A stretch of 28,828 bases of DNA, from the NCBI GenBank assembly GCA_023430825.1, contig JAEYYL010000081.1, positions 1-28,828 of the forward strand. The letters are read 5' to 3'. Below, one piece after another: positions 14,670 to 22,430 of this stretch (position 1 is its first letter; each line of letters begins with the position of its first letter). This DNA is from Verrucomicrobiota bacterium. GTDB lineage: Bacteria; Verrucomicrobiota; Verrucomicrobiia; Opitutales; Opitutaceae. Position numbers and translations under genes: made by a program. Under the pieces are notes generated by a model that worked only from the letters and a program-made list of their open reading frames with translations, was not told the origin of the DNA and made no database searches.

Positions 14670-16037
14670 ATGAAAATCCCCTCCCTTCGAAATCTGATCG
14701 CGATCCTCGGCTGCTGCGCTTGTGCGGGCGTCGGTTCGGCGGCGAACAACATTGTCAGCGGTTCCGGCGAGCTGGTGCTCGACGGGGCGCAGCACCAGAA
14801 CGGCAATTTTTACGACCAGGTGCTCTTGACCGGGCCGTCGGTGACGTTGCGCACGGATGGGACGAAAGTGTTGCGATGCTCGTTTCTCGATCCGAACGGG
14901 GACATCGTGCAGGCGGAGTTCGCGGGGCCGGGCTTGTTCACGATCGAGCTCGATCCGGCGACGTATGTGGCGGCGGCGCCGGCGGCGAAGTATAACCAGC
15001 CGGGAACCCGGTATGTGACGGGCAAGCCGACGATCACGATCGAGCAGAACACGGCGGACACGTATGTGTCGGTGTTCACGGTGGGAAAAGCGACGGCGGT
15101 GAACCAGACGCTGTTTCCGGAAGGTCAGACGTATGACGGCGTGGCGGACGTGGCGCTGTTGAAGGTCACCGGATCGGCGCTGGGGGCGGTGCGGGCGGGC
15201 AATGTGCGGTTCAGCAGCGAGAGCGGGTTGACGGGCATCTTTGCGCCGAACACGGACGTGAAGCATCGCGCGATCGTGCACAACGTCGTGGCGAGTGGCG
15301 CGGCGACGCCGGTGTTGCAGTTCGGGGCGGGCTCGGCCTTCGAGCTGGATGCGGGATCGCTGCTGTTGGCGGGGGGCGATCTGGTGCAGCCGAACGGCGC
15401 GTCGATCGACATCACGTCGGGCAACGGCGAGACGCTGGCGTCGATCGTCACGGTGGCGAACATCAGGTCGGATGGGAGCAATCTGCAGCGCGTGACGATC
15501 GCGTCGACCGTGACGTGGATCAGTGGCGGTTCGGGCACGGTGCTGATCGACGGCACGGCGGTGGTGGATCCGAACACGGGCGGGAGCAGCGGAGCCTTTG
15601 CGGCGAATTTTTCCGATATGCTGGCGAGCGAGAACAGCCCGTTCAACTTCGACGGCGCGGTGGACATCAAGTGGGTGTTCTCCGGCGGGAACAATGGCAC
15701 CTGGTCGGTGGAGACGAGCATGACGACGCAGGGATTGACGATCAAGACGACGATGACGGGGACGTATGTGTATTCAGTTTCGAATGACGGCGGGAACTTT
15801 TCGTTCACGATGAATTACGACCAGATCAGCACGAACACGGGTTTTGGGCCGCCGTTGACGCTGACGATCAATGCGGCGTCGAATCCGCCGCTGCCGAAGA
15901 CGATCGCGATGACGGTGACGAACACGGGTGCCGGGGCGGGCACGTATGTTTACACGCTGACGATGAGCGACGGGAAGCAGACGGAGTTCAGCGGGAACTA
16001 CAACGCGGACGCGCCGCTGTCGCTGCCGACGAGTTGA
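14670..16037 (+). CDS. Secreted protein of unknown function
   Basis: A 455-residue protein with a signal peptide (SLRNLIAILGCCACAGVGSAA, cleavage about residue 25). The mature part is rich in Gly, Thr, Ser and Asn with almost no cysteine, predicted mainly beta. The first half (about 25-275) reads like a FecR/LysM-free beta-sheet domain. The second half holds two similar strands ending GTYVYSVS and GTYVYTLT separated by about 60 residues (also SFTMNYD, TLTINAA, AMTVTNT). I do not recognise a family. A structural or adhesive role outside the cell is possible. No C-terminal PEP-type sorting helix is visible. ATG 14670 starts the signal peptide. Confidence 0.75.
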   Translation: MKIPSLRNLIAILGCCACAGVGSAANNIVSGSGELVLDGAQHQNGNFYDQVLLTGPSVTLRTDGTKVLRCSFLDPNGDIVQAEFAGPGLFTIELDPATYVAAAPAAKYNQPGTRYVTGKPTITIEQNTADTYVSVFTVGKATAVNQTLFPEGQTYDGVADVALLKVTGSALGAVRAGNVRFSSESGLTGIFAPNTDVKHRAIVHNVVASGAATPVLQFGAGSAFELDAGSLLLAGGDLVQPNGASIDITSGNGETLASIVTVANIRSDGSNLQRVTIASTVTWISGGSGTVLIDGTAVVDPNTGGSSGAFAANFSDMLASENSPFNFDGAVDIKWVFSGGNNGTWSVETSMTTQGLTIKTTMTGTYVYSVSNDGGNFSFTMNYDQISTNTGFGPPLTLTINAASNPPLPKTIAMTVTNTGAGAGTYVYTLTMSDGKQTEFSGNYNADAPLSLPTS

Positions 16038-16052
16038 GGAGGCGGGGGGGCG

Positions 16053-16194
16053 GCCTCGCGGAGCTTGGCCCTCCAGCGGAGGGTGAAGGCCTCGCGGAGC
16101 TCGGCCCTCCAGCGGGGAGGGAAGGCCTCCGGAGCTTGGCCCTCCAATCGCGCGAAGGCCTCGCGGAGCTCGGCCCTCCAGAAAAATGGAGGGC
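16053..16194. repeat. Four-copy 33-36 bp tandem repeat
   Basis: Four consecutive units begin at 16053, 16089, 16125 and 16158 with GCCTCGCGGAGCTCGGCC or a one- to few-base variant, followed by CTCCAG and a G-rich end. In the first two units CCCTCC and GGAGGG can pair. The array fills the spacer between the convergent secreted-protein and ArsR-methyltransferase genes. The last unit forms the perfect hairpin at 16173-16194. Confidence 0.85.
16173..16194. terminator. Perfect 8-bp hairpin at the end of the tandem repeat
   Basis: GCCCTCCA and TGGAGGGC pair perfectly around the loop GAAAAA, ending two bases before the stop codon of the minus-strand ArsR-methyltransferase gene. It lacks a T-run on either strand, so intrinsic termination is possible but not assured. 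Confidence 0.45.
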
Positions 16195-16196
16195 GA

Positions 16197-17135
16197 CTAC
16201 TTCCCCGGTTTCAGGCCGCTGGCGAGGAGGGTTTCGAAGAAGGGCTCGGCGGTCTCCTTGGCGACCGTGGTGACTTCGACTTTCACGAAACCGGCTTTTT
16301 TCAGAAAGGCGTGCAGCGTGCTTTCCTTGAAGCCGAGCCAGACATCGGCGTAGAGCTCGCGCGCTTTCTCGAAGGTGTGCTCGTTGAGGTCGAGGATCAG
16401 GAGCTGGCCGCCGGGGCGGAGGATGCGATGCGCCTCGTCGATCGCGGTCTGCGGGTGCTGCGCGTGATGCAGCGCCTGAGAGAGGATCGCGAGATCGACG
16501 GAGTTGTCCGGAAGAGGAACGTGTTCGATGTCGCCGAGTTTGTAGGCGAGATTGGCGAGGCCGTTTTTGCGGGCGAGTTCACTGCCGACCTCGACCATGC
16601 GCGGGGAGTTGTCGATGCACCAGACCTGGCGGGCCCGGGCGGCGAGGAGCTGGGAAACGAGCCCTTCGCCGGCGCCGAGGTCGGCGATGTCGATCGCGGG
16701 CGTGAGCCGGAGCGCGAGGTGGCCGATGGCTTCCCACGAGCGGCCGGGGCAGTAATTTTTGCCGAGGCGGCCGGCAATGAGGTTGAAATACTGTTCCTGC
16801 GTGCGCCGGCGCTTCTGGAGAATGCGGTCGAGGTTGTCGCGATCTTCGACGATGCCCGGGAGTTCGCTGACGGAATCGATCGAGGCCTTGAGCAGCGCGA
16901 CGGTTTTCGGCGGGAGGTTGGGGCGAAGGGAATAGAAGGCTTTTTTGCCGTCGCGTCGGTCGGAGACGAGATTGACCTGGCGGAGAAGCGCGAGCTGGGA
17001 GGAGATGCGCGACTGACCCATGCCGAGGATTTCCTGGAGTTCGGCGACGGAGAGTTCTTCGCGGGTCAGAAGCGCCAGGAGGCGGAGGCGGGTGGGGTCG
17101 GAGAGGGTTTTAAGGATGTCCCAGGAAGGTGTCAC
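16197..17135 (-). CDS. ArsR regulator fused to a SAM-dependent methyltransferase
   Basis: A 312-residue fusion. Residues 1-80 are an ArsR winged helix (DPTRLRLLALLTREELSVAEL, GQSRISSQLALLRQVNLVSDR). It has no CxC metal site, so metal sensing is unlikely. Residues 125-290 are a class I methyltransferase with motif I IADLGAGEGLVSQLL, then VWCIDNS, LPDNSVDLAILSQALHH and HRILRPGGQLLILD. Such fusions are often thought to sense SAM or SAH with the methyltransferase fold; SahR-like control of the methionine cycle is a known precedent, but no such genes lie here. The start is GTG 17135; no ATG or clear Shine-Dalgarno sequence is available. Family firm, function inferred. Confidence 0.88.
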   Translation of the reverse strand: MTPSWDILKTLSDPTRLRLLALLTREELSVAELQEILGMGQSRISSQLALLRQVNLVSDRRDGKKAFYSLRPNLPPKTVALLKASIDSVSELPGIVEDRDNLDRILQKRRRTQEQYFNLIAGRLGKNYCPGRSWEAIGHLALRLTPAIDIADLGAGEGLVSQLLAARARQVWCIDNSPRMVEVGSELARKNGLANLAYKLGDIEHVPLPDNSVDLAILSQALHHAQHPQTAIDEAHRILRPGGQLLILDLNEHTFEKARELYADVWLGFKESTLHAFLKKAGFVKVEVTTVAKETAEPFFETLLASGLKPGK

Positions 17136-17291
17136 GCGGGAGGGACGGTGAACGGCGAAGATGCGGAAGGCAACGATGCAGGCGGGCGGTGGGTCGAAGG
17201 CGGAGTCGCGTTGATCCCGCCGCTCACGCGGCGAGCCACAAGGCAGGCGAGGCGGAACGGCGTGTCGGGATGACGCGGAGCAGGCGGTTGA

Positions 17292-17678
17292 TTACTTCAA
17301 AAAGCGGATGGCGAGCGGGTATTTCCAGAGGATGCCGTCGTTGGCTTTCAGGGCGGCGATGATGACACAGACGAGATTGAAGAGACCGACGGCCATCATG
17401 AGGGGGAGGCCGATGACGATGACGGTCAACAGGGCGGCGAGAAGGAAGTAGATGAGGCAGGAAATCTGGAAGTTGATGACCTCCTTCGCGTGGGGCTCGA
17501 TCGCGGGCAGTTCGTGTTTCTTGATCTGCCAGACGAGCAGGGGGCCGACGATCCAGCCGACGGCGGGAATCACGTATCCAAGAAAAGCGGACAGATGGAC
17601 GAGCATCGACCACGTCCGCACCTGGGCGTCGGACGGCGGGAGAACGGGCTGCGGGGTGAGGGGAGGAGGGGTGTCCAT
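17292..17678 (-). CDS. DUF4870 membrane protein
   Basis: A 128-residue protein with a Pro-rich N-terminus and hydrophobic segments at about 27-52 and 68-112, matching DUF4870/Tic20-like small membrane proteins. The typical sequence is MLVHLSAFLGYVIPAVGWIVGP, then HAKEVINFQISCLIYFL and ALKANDGILWKYPLAIRFLK. These proteins are common in bacteria and have no established biochemical role. ATG 17678 is the only start that excludes frame overlap with unrelated sequence. It lies downstream of the GreA-fusion gene on the same strand, but a strong terminator separates them. Confidence 0.9.
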   Translation of the reverse strand: MDTPPPLTPQPVLPPSDAQVRTWSMLVHLSAFLGYVIPAVGWIVGPLLVWQIKKHELPAIEPHAKEVINFQISCLIYFLLAALLTVIVIGLPLMMAVGLFNLVCVIIAALKANDGILWKYPLAIRFLK

Positions 17679-17780
17679 GGCGGAGCGAGCATGAACGTGG
17701 AGGAGTATGCGGTCAATCGTGAGGGGCGAAGAGGGCAAAGTCCTGTGCTTCGCGAGCGTGTCGTGGCTCGATGTCGCTGA

Positions 17781-17801
17781 GGGCGGGTCGGAGACCCGCC
17801 C
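17781..17801. repeat. Hairpin GGGCGGGT-CGGAG-ACCCGCCC
   Basis: A perfect 8-bp inverted repeat with a 5-base loop lies in the spacer between the GreA-fusion terminator and DUF4870. It is followed by TACGGGAGG. Its form is that of a repetitive extragenic palindrome; only one copy is seen here. Confidence 0.6.
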
Positions 17802-17820
17802 TACGGGAGGATGCAGGCGC

Positions 17821-17850
17821 AAAAAAAACGCCGCCGTTGCGGGGCGGCGT
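17821..17850 (-). terminator. Rho-independent terminator of the GreA-fusion gene
   Basis: Read on the minus strand, ACGCCGCC pairs with GGCGGCGT around a 7-base loop and is followed at once by eight Ts. This GC-rich 8-bp stem plus T-run is a textbook intrinsic terminator placed 22 bp after the gene's stop codon. Confidence 0.9.
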
Positions 17851-17872
17851 GGCGGTGGAAATGGTGAAAATC

Positions 17873-19726
17873 TCAGCTCGCGACGGTGTCGGCGTAGCGG
17901 GCGATGCTGACGATCGCGTAATCCTCTTCGGAGGCGCCGGTCTTCACCTTTACGACTTCGCCGGCTTTCTTGCCGAGGAGAGCGGCACCGAACGGCGTTT
18001 TGTAGGAGAGGATGTGCTGGTCGGGGTCGCCGTCCCACGCGCCGAGGAGCGTGTAGCGCGTGGTGGCGCCGGTGGCGGTGTTCTTGACCTCGACGATGGA
18101 GCCGACGCTGACCTGATCGGTGGTGGCTTCCTTGAAATCGGTGATGCGGGCGCGGCCGAGATCGCGTTCGAGCTGCGTCTTTTGCGCCATGAGGACCTGC
18201 TGGTCCTGCTTGGCCATCTTGTATTCGGAATTTTCCTTCAAATCGCCGTGCTCGCGGGCGGCGGCGATGGCGCGGGAGTTTTCCGGAATTTTCTTGGAGA
18301 CGATCGTCTCGTATTCCTCGCGTTTGCGTTCGAAGGACGGCTTCGAAACGAGGAGCTGCTCTTCCTTGCTTTCGGCGTCGGCGGCGACGAGCGACTGGAT
18401 TTTCGGGAAGATTTTGATGAAGCGGGCGAGGAGCGACTTCTTGGTGAGCTCTTCGAAGCCCTGGTTCAGCATCAGCGTGTTCGCGAGGTCGCGCGCGGTT
18501 TCGGGGTCGGCGGTCGAGAGCAGGTCGGCGATGAGGTCGGTGTCCTCGCTGAGGATGTCCGCGAGGGGGATGCGGCGGGCGCTGGAGGCCTGGAGCGCCT
18601 CGTAGTCGATGGCGAAGAAGATGGCGCCGAGCAGGCGGGGGGTGATGAGGTCGTTGAGCAGCTTCGCGAATTTCTTCGAGTGGCGGTTCTTGACGATCCA
18701 GAGGAGGACGGGGGCGCGGAGGTTTTGCTCGGTCTGCCAGCGTTTGAGGGCGGCGGCTAGTTCGTCGGCGTGGCCCTGCTCGACGAGGAAGTTGATGCAC
18801 TCGGTGGTGAACTTGCCCTGCGAGGTTTTCAGCAGGGTGAAGAGCAGGTCGCGGGACTCGATCGGGTGGGTGGCGTTGACGAGTTCGAGGAACTGGCCCT
18901 GGAAGTGGACCGGAATCTTTTCGGCGATGGCGGGGAGATCGCGGGTGTTGGCGATCAGCGCGGACTGTTGGGGCTCGAACGTCGCAGGGTCGACGTTGAT
19001 GTGGCGGGCGAGTTCGTCGCGGACGAAGGCGCCGTAGAGGCGTTCGGCGGCGTCGAGCTGGTTGGACGATTTCACACCGTCGGCGACGCTGGCGAGAATG
19101 GCGGAGAGATCGGTCTTGATCTCTTTTTTGCCGACGGCGGCGATCAGTTCCTCGGCGAGGGCGATGCGGCGGCGGGCGGAGCGGGTGGAATTGAACTGCT
19201 CGAGGATTTCGTCTTCGGCGGAGACGGGGGTTTCGCGGAGGATGAAGCACTCGGTCTTCTTTTCGGGGACCTGGATGCGCGGGTCCTTGGCGATGGCCTT
19301 CTTCGCGGCGGCCCACCACTTCTTGAATTTTTCTTCGCCGACGACCTGCGCGAGGGTGATTTCGAGGTCGATTTGGGTGGTGGCGTGGTTGGGGTAGGAT
19401 TCGAGGGCTTCGGCGATGAGCTGGGCGGGGTCGTTGGCGATGAGCTCGGCGATGCGGGCGGATTCGGTTTCCTTGCGAACGAGGAGATGTTTCGGGGGGA
19501 GAACATCCATCGTGTTGACGCAGAAAGCGGGGTCCATCGGGTGCGCTTTCTTGTCCTTGAAATCGATCAGGAGTCGTTGCGTCGCATCGTCATAGCTTTG
19601 GATCTGACCGAAACCCCAGCTGCGGTGAACAACGTAGGCGCCCGGCTCCATGGCTTCGAGTTTGGCTTTGGCCGCTTTGAGCGGCGGGTTCTTGGCGATG
19701 AGCGCGGAAACGGCTTCGGAATTCAT
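17873..19726 (-). CDS. greA: GreA-type transcription factor with a 450-residue N-terminal extension
   Basis: A 617-residue protein. About residues 455-617 are a complete GreA: a coiled-coil with REHGDLKENSEYKMAK, which keeps the Asp and Glu (DLKE) that stimulate RNA polymerase transcript cleavage, then the C-terminal FKBP-like domain (SVGSIVEVKNTATGATTRYTLL, LGKKAGEVVKVK). The preceding about 450 residues are largely helical and contain GAYVVHRSWGFGQIQSYDD near the start, which resembles a CarD/KOW-like small barrel, and a long alpha-solenoid-like middle. Ordinary GreA has about 158 residues; this extended form resembles Verrucomicrobiota proteins. ATG 19726 is used since the upstream frame overlaps the divergent gene. 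It likely rescues stalled polymerase; the N-terminal role is unknown. It ends in a clear terminator. Confidence 0.88.
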   Translation of the reverse strand: MNSEAVSALIAKNPPLKAAKAKLEAMEPGAYVVHRSWGFGQIQSYDDATQRLLIDFKDKKAHPMDPAFCVNTMDVLPPKHLLVRKETESARIAELIANDPAQLIAEALESYPNHATTQIDLEITLAQVVGEEKFKKWWAAAKKAIAKDPRIQVPEKKTECFILRETPVSAEDEILEQFNSTRSARRRIALAEELIAAVGKKEIKTDLSAILASVADGVKSSNQLDAAERLYGAFVRDELARHINVDPATFEPQQSALIANTRDLPAIAEKIPVHFQGQFLELVNATHPIESRDLLFTLLKTSQGKFTTECINFLVEQGHADELAAALKRWQTEQNLRAPVLLWIVKNRHSKKFAKLLNDLITPRLLGAIFFAIDYEALQASSARRIPLADILSEDTDLIADLLSTADPETARDLANTLMLNQGFEELTKKSLLARFIKIFPKIQSLVAADAESKEEQLLVSKPSFERKREEYETIVSKKIPENSRAIAAAREHGDLKENSEYKMAKQDQQVLMAQKTQLERDLGRARITDFKEATTDQVSVGSIVEVKNTATGATTRYTLLGAWDGDPDQHILSYKTPFGAALLGKKAGEVVKVKTGASEEDYAIVSIARYADTVAS

Positions 19727-19805
19727 AATTGCGAAAGTGATGGCCTGAACGGGAGAGTTGAGCGGAGAATGATCTGCCTTGTCAAACAGAGTGTCGAATA
19801 CGGCC

Positions 19806-21104
19806 ATGAGCGTTGCAACTGAGTCGAGTCGTCCGGATGCGTGGACGGCTGCGGCGCGTCTGATCGCGCGGTGGCTCGAGCGTCGGGAGCGCGTGGACGA
19901 GCTCCTGGACACGCTCGGGCAGTCGCTGAATGGAACGGAGCGGGCGAGATGCCAGCATCTGGTATTTGGTGTAGTGCGGCATTTTGGCCGGATCGAAGCG
20001 GCGCTGGATCGGCTGATCGCGCATCCGCCGCGGTTTTCGACGCGCGCGGTGTTATATGTCGCGGGCTTCGAATTGATCGATGCGGCGGGCAAGGAGTTGG
20101 CGGACGGTTTGCCGCCGAAGATCGTGCATCACGCGGTCGAGCAGACGAAGCGGCTGGCGAGTCCGGCGGAGGCGAAGCTGGTGAACGCGGTCGTGCGCAA
20201 ACTGGCCGGCGTGTTGCGCGACGGACCGCCGCCGAAGCTGGCGACGGCGGAGGTGTTGGCGGAATATTTTTCGCATCCGGCGTGGCTGGTGCGGAGCTGG
20301 CTGGCGCAGTTCGGGGCGGAAGGCACGCGGGCGTTGCTCGAATGGAATCAGCAGCCGGCGCCGGTGTATGCGCGGTGGCGGGCGAAGGACGAGGCGGTGC
20401 CCGAGTGGCTGAAGCCGACGTCGTGGTCGGGTTTCTATGAAGTGCCGGCGGGGCGGTGGGCGGAGGTGGAGCCGCTGTTGAAGAGTGGGAAGATTTACCT
20501 GCAGGATCCGGCGACGCGCCTCGCAGTGGAGCTGCTGGAGCTACAGGAAACGGAAGTGGTGCTCGATGGTTGTGCGGCGCCGGGCGGAAAGAGTCTGCTG
20601 ATGGCGGATACGCTGCAGCACGGAAAGGTGATCGCGATGGATTTGCCGGGCGCGCGGATCGAGCGGCTGGCGGAGAATCTCTCGCGGTTTCCGGCGACGG
20701 TGGGCGTGGCCCTGGTGCAGGCGGATTTGCGGGAGAGCGCGACGGCGCAGTTGAAGGAGCACGGGCTGCCGCGCGAGTATCGCGCGGTGCTGCTGGACGT
20801 GCCGTGTTCGAACACCGGCGTGATGCGGCATCGGGTCGACGTGAAGTGGCGTTTGCAGGAAGGCGATTTCAAGAAGCACCCGCGTCAGCAACTCGCGCTG
20901 CTCGTCGCGGCGGCGCGGCTGGTCGGCCGTGGCGGGCGGCTGGTGTATTCGACGTGCAGCGTCGACCGGGAGGAGAACGAGGATGTGGTGAAGGCGTTTC
21001 TCGCGGACCGGCATGGGCAGTGGGCGCTGGAGAAACACGTGTTGTCGCGTCCGTGGGAAACGGGGCACGATGGCGCGGGGGCGTTTCGGCTGCGGCGGCT
21101 GTGA
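19806..21104 (+). CDS. rsmB: RsmB-like 16S rRNA cytosine-C5 methyltransferase
   Basis: A 432-residue SAM-dependent RNA methyltransferase. Residues 10-130 match the NusB-like N-terminal domain of RsmB (LDTLGQSLNGTERARCQHLVFGVVRHFGRIEAALDRL). The C-terminal domain has motif I VVLDGCAAPGGKSLLMA, catalytic motif IV LDVPCSNTGVMRHRVDVKW with the PC dipeptide, and motif VI YSTCSVDREENE with the nucleophilic-site Cys. Both cysteines of the m5C RNA methyltransferase mechanism are present. It probably methylates C967 of 16S rRNA or an equivalent site. ATG 19806 is chosen as the start. The gene diverges from the GreA-fusion gene with 79 bp between them, so the two may share control. Confidence 0.9.
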   Translation: MSVATESSRPDAWTAAARLIARWLERRERVDELLDTLGQSLNGTERARCQHLVFGVVRHFGRIEAALDRLIAHPPRFSTRAVLYVAGFELIDAAGKELADGLPPKIVHHAVEQTKRLASPAEAKLVNAVVRKLAGVLRDGPPPKLATAEVLAEYFSHPAWLVRSWLAQFGAEGTRALLEWNQQPAPVYARWRAKDEAVPEWLKPTSWSGFYEVPAGRWAEVEPLLKSGKIYLQDPATRLAVELLELQETEVVLDGCAAPGGKSLLMADTLQHGKVIAMDLPGARIERLAENLSRFPATVGVALVQADLRESATAQLKEHGLPREYRAVLLDVPCSNTGVMRHRVDVKWRLQEGDFKKHPRQQLALLVAAARLVGRGGRLVYSTCSVDREENEDVVKAFLADRHGQWALEKHVLSRPWETGHDGAGAFRLRRL

Positions 21105-21123
21105 GCCGCGGAAGCGGCGAAGA

Positions 21124-21208
21124 GTTCCGGGTTCGGGGTTCCGGGTTCCGAGTTGGGGTGTGCGGGCGGACTGTGGAACGCGGAACCCGAAACTCCGAAC
21201 TCGGAACC
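21124..21208. repeat. Imperfect inverted GGTTCC word repeat
   Basis: The left arm (21124-21154) consists of repeated GTTCCGGGTTC/GTTCCGAGTT words. The right arm (21182-21208) reads GGAACCCGAAACTCCGAAC and on to CGGAACC, its imperfect reverse complement. The structure lies between the convergent rRNA methyltransferase and aspartyl-protease genes and could form a long imperfect hairpin. Confidence 0.7.
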
Positions 21209-21224
21209 GGACGCGCGTAGCGCG

Positions 21225-22430
21225 TCACGGGACGAGATCGAAGACGGGAATGCGTTTTTCTGTTTCCTCGGTGCCGTTGAGAAAGGTGAACGCGATCTCG
21301 GGCGCGGACGCGACGAGTTGCTGGTAACGCGTGATGTCCCACTGGGCGACCGGTTCGCCGTCGATGCGCGTGACGAGGTCGCCGGCCTGGACGCCAGCGG
21401 CGGCGGCGGGGGAACCGGGGACGACGCTCGCGACGCGCCAGTAGGCGGGGGTCTTGCTGAAGCTCACGCCGGCGTTGCGCAGCGGCTGGGGCGCGACGGG
21501 TGCGGACCCGTGGCGGTGAAACGTGACGCGGCTGTGGTCCTGGTCGAAGGTGACGGTGAAGTGCTTGAGCAGCCCGCCGCCGATCGAGCTCAGCGCGTCG
21601 GTGAGATCGACCACGGGCTGGTGAAACGTGTAGTCGCCGATCGAGAGGTCGTCGGCGAGGCGGCCGATGCGTTGTTCGCGATCGCCGGCGAGGGTCGCGA
21701 CGGTGGCGCCGGGGCGGGGCGGGGTGGAAAAGGCGGGGTCGAGGCCGAAGGGATTGAGACTGAGAAAGGCGTCGCTGCCGGAATCGATCAGGGCGATGAA
21801 CGACTGTTCGCCGAGACGGAGAGTGATGATGGGCGTCTTGCGTTCGTTGTTGAACGGAATGGGGGTGCCGGGGAGGAGCGGGGCGGCGCGGCGGCGTTGG
21901 AGGAGGATGCGGGAATTCGGATAGTCGAGCGTCAGGAGCGTCTCACGAAACAGCGGGAAGCCCAGGATGCCGTCGATGCGGACGCCGAGATGGGCGGAGA
22001 TCGCGGCGCAGTCGTAGATCAGCGCCTGCACGTTTTCGAATTTGGCGTCGCCGAGTTGGATGCGGCGGAGCGTGGTGGCGGTGAGGAGGGCGGTATCGCC
22101 GTCCGCGGATTTGACGCGGACGAGCGGGGTGGTGGCGGGCGGGGCGTTTTTGGCGGCGTAGCGGGCGGCGAGTTCGGGTGAGACGAGGGTGACGGAGGCG
22201 CCGGTATCGATCAGAAAGTGGTAGGGGCCGCGTTTGTCCCATTTCGCCTCGACCACGAGGTAATTGGACATGGCCTTGGCGGGGACGACGACGAGCGGCG
22301 AGTCGAGTTCGGTGCGGCCGGGCCGGGGCGGTTCGCGGCGGAGGAGTTGGCAGCCGGAGACGAACGCGAGCAGTCCGAGGGCGAGAAGAACGCGGAAAGC
22401 GGATCGGATCCTGGACGCGGCGGCGGTCAT
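21225..22430 (-). CDS. Retropepsin-like aspartyl protease lipoprotein with PDZ domain
   Basis: A 401-residue predicted lipoprotein (lipobox VSGC, Cys27). Two aspartic-protease half domains follow, each with its own D-T/S-G active-site motif: Asp75 in FLIDTGASVTLVS and Asp216 in ALIDSGSDAFLSLN, each followed by a typical DGILGFPLF or GGGLLKHFTV strand. A PDZ domain (about 320-390) contains VASVVPGSPAAAAGVQAGDLVTRIDG. It probably cuts or binds peptides in the periplasm. ATG 22430 overlaps the stop of the upstream MFS gene by ATGA, so translation is coupled. Having both aspartates in one chain means it can be active without dimerising. Confidence 0.9.
   Translation of the reverse strand: MTAAASRIRSAFRVLLALGLLAFVSGCQLLRREPPRPGRTELDSPLVVVPAKAMSNYLVVEAKWDKRGPYHFLIDTGASVTLVSPELAARYAAKNAPPATTPLVRVKSADGDTALLTATTLRRIQLGDAKFENVQALIYDCAAISAHLGVRIDGILGFPLFRETLLTLDYPNSRILLQRRRAAPLLPGTPIPFNNERKTPIITLRLGEQSFIALIDSGSDAFLSLNPFGLDPAFSTPPRPGATVATLAGDREQRIGRLADDLSIGDYTFHQPVVDLTDALSSIGGGLLKHFTVTFDQDHSRVTFHRHGSAPVAPQPLRNAGVSFSKTPAYWRVASVVPGSPAAAAGVQAGDLVTRIDGEPVAQWDITRYQQLVASAPEIAFTFLNGTEETEKRIPVFDLVP

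Noticed and set aside
16053..16194. CRISPR-like array
   Set aside because: The units follow each other without unique spacers of regular size, and no cas genes are present.
19757..19785. TTGACA on the minus strand (19780-19785) as a -35 box of the GreA-fusion gene
   Set aside because: No acceptable -10 hexamer lies 16-18 bases downstream, so a promoter cannot be supported.
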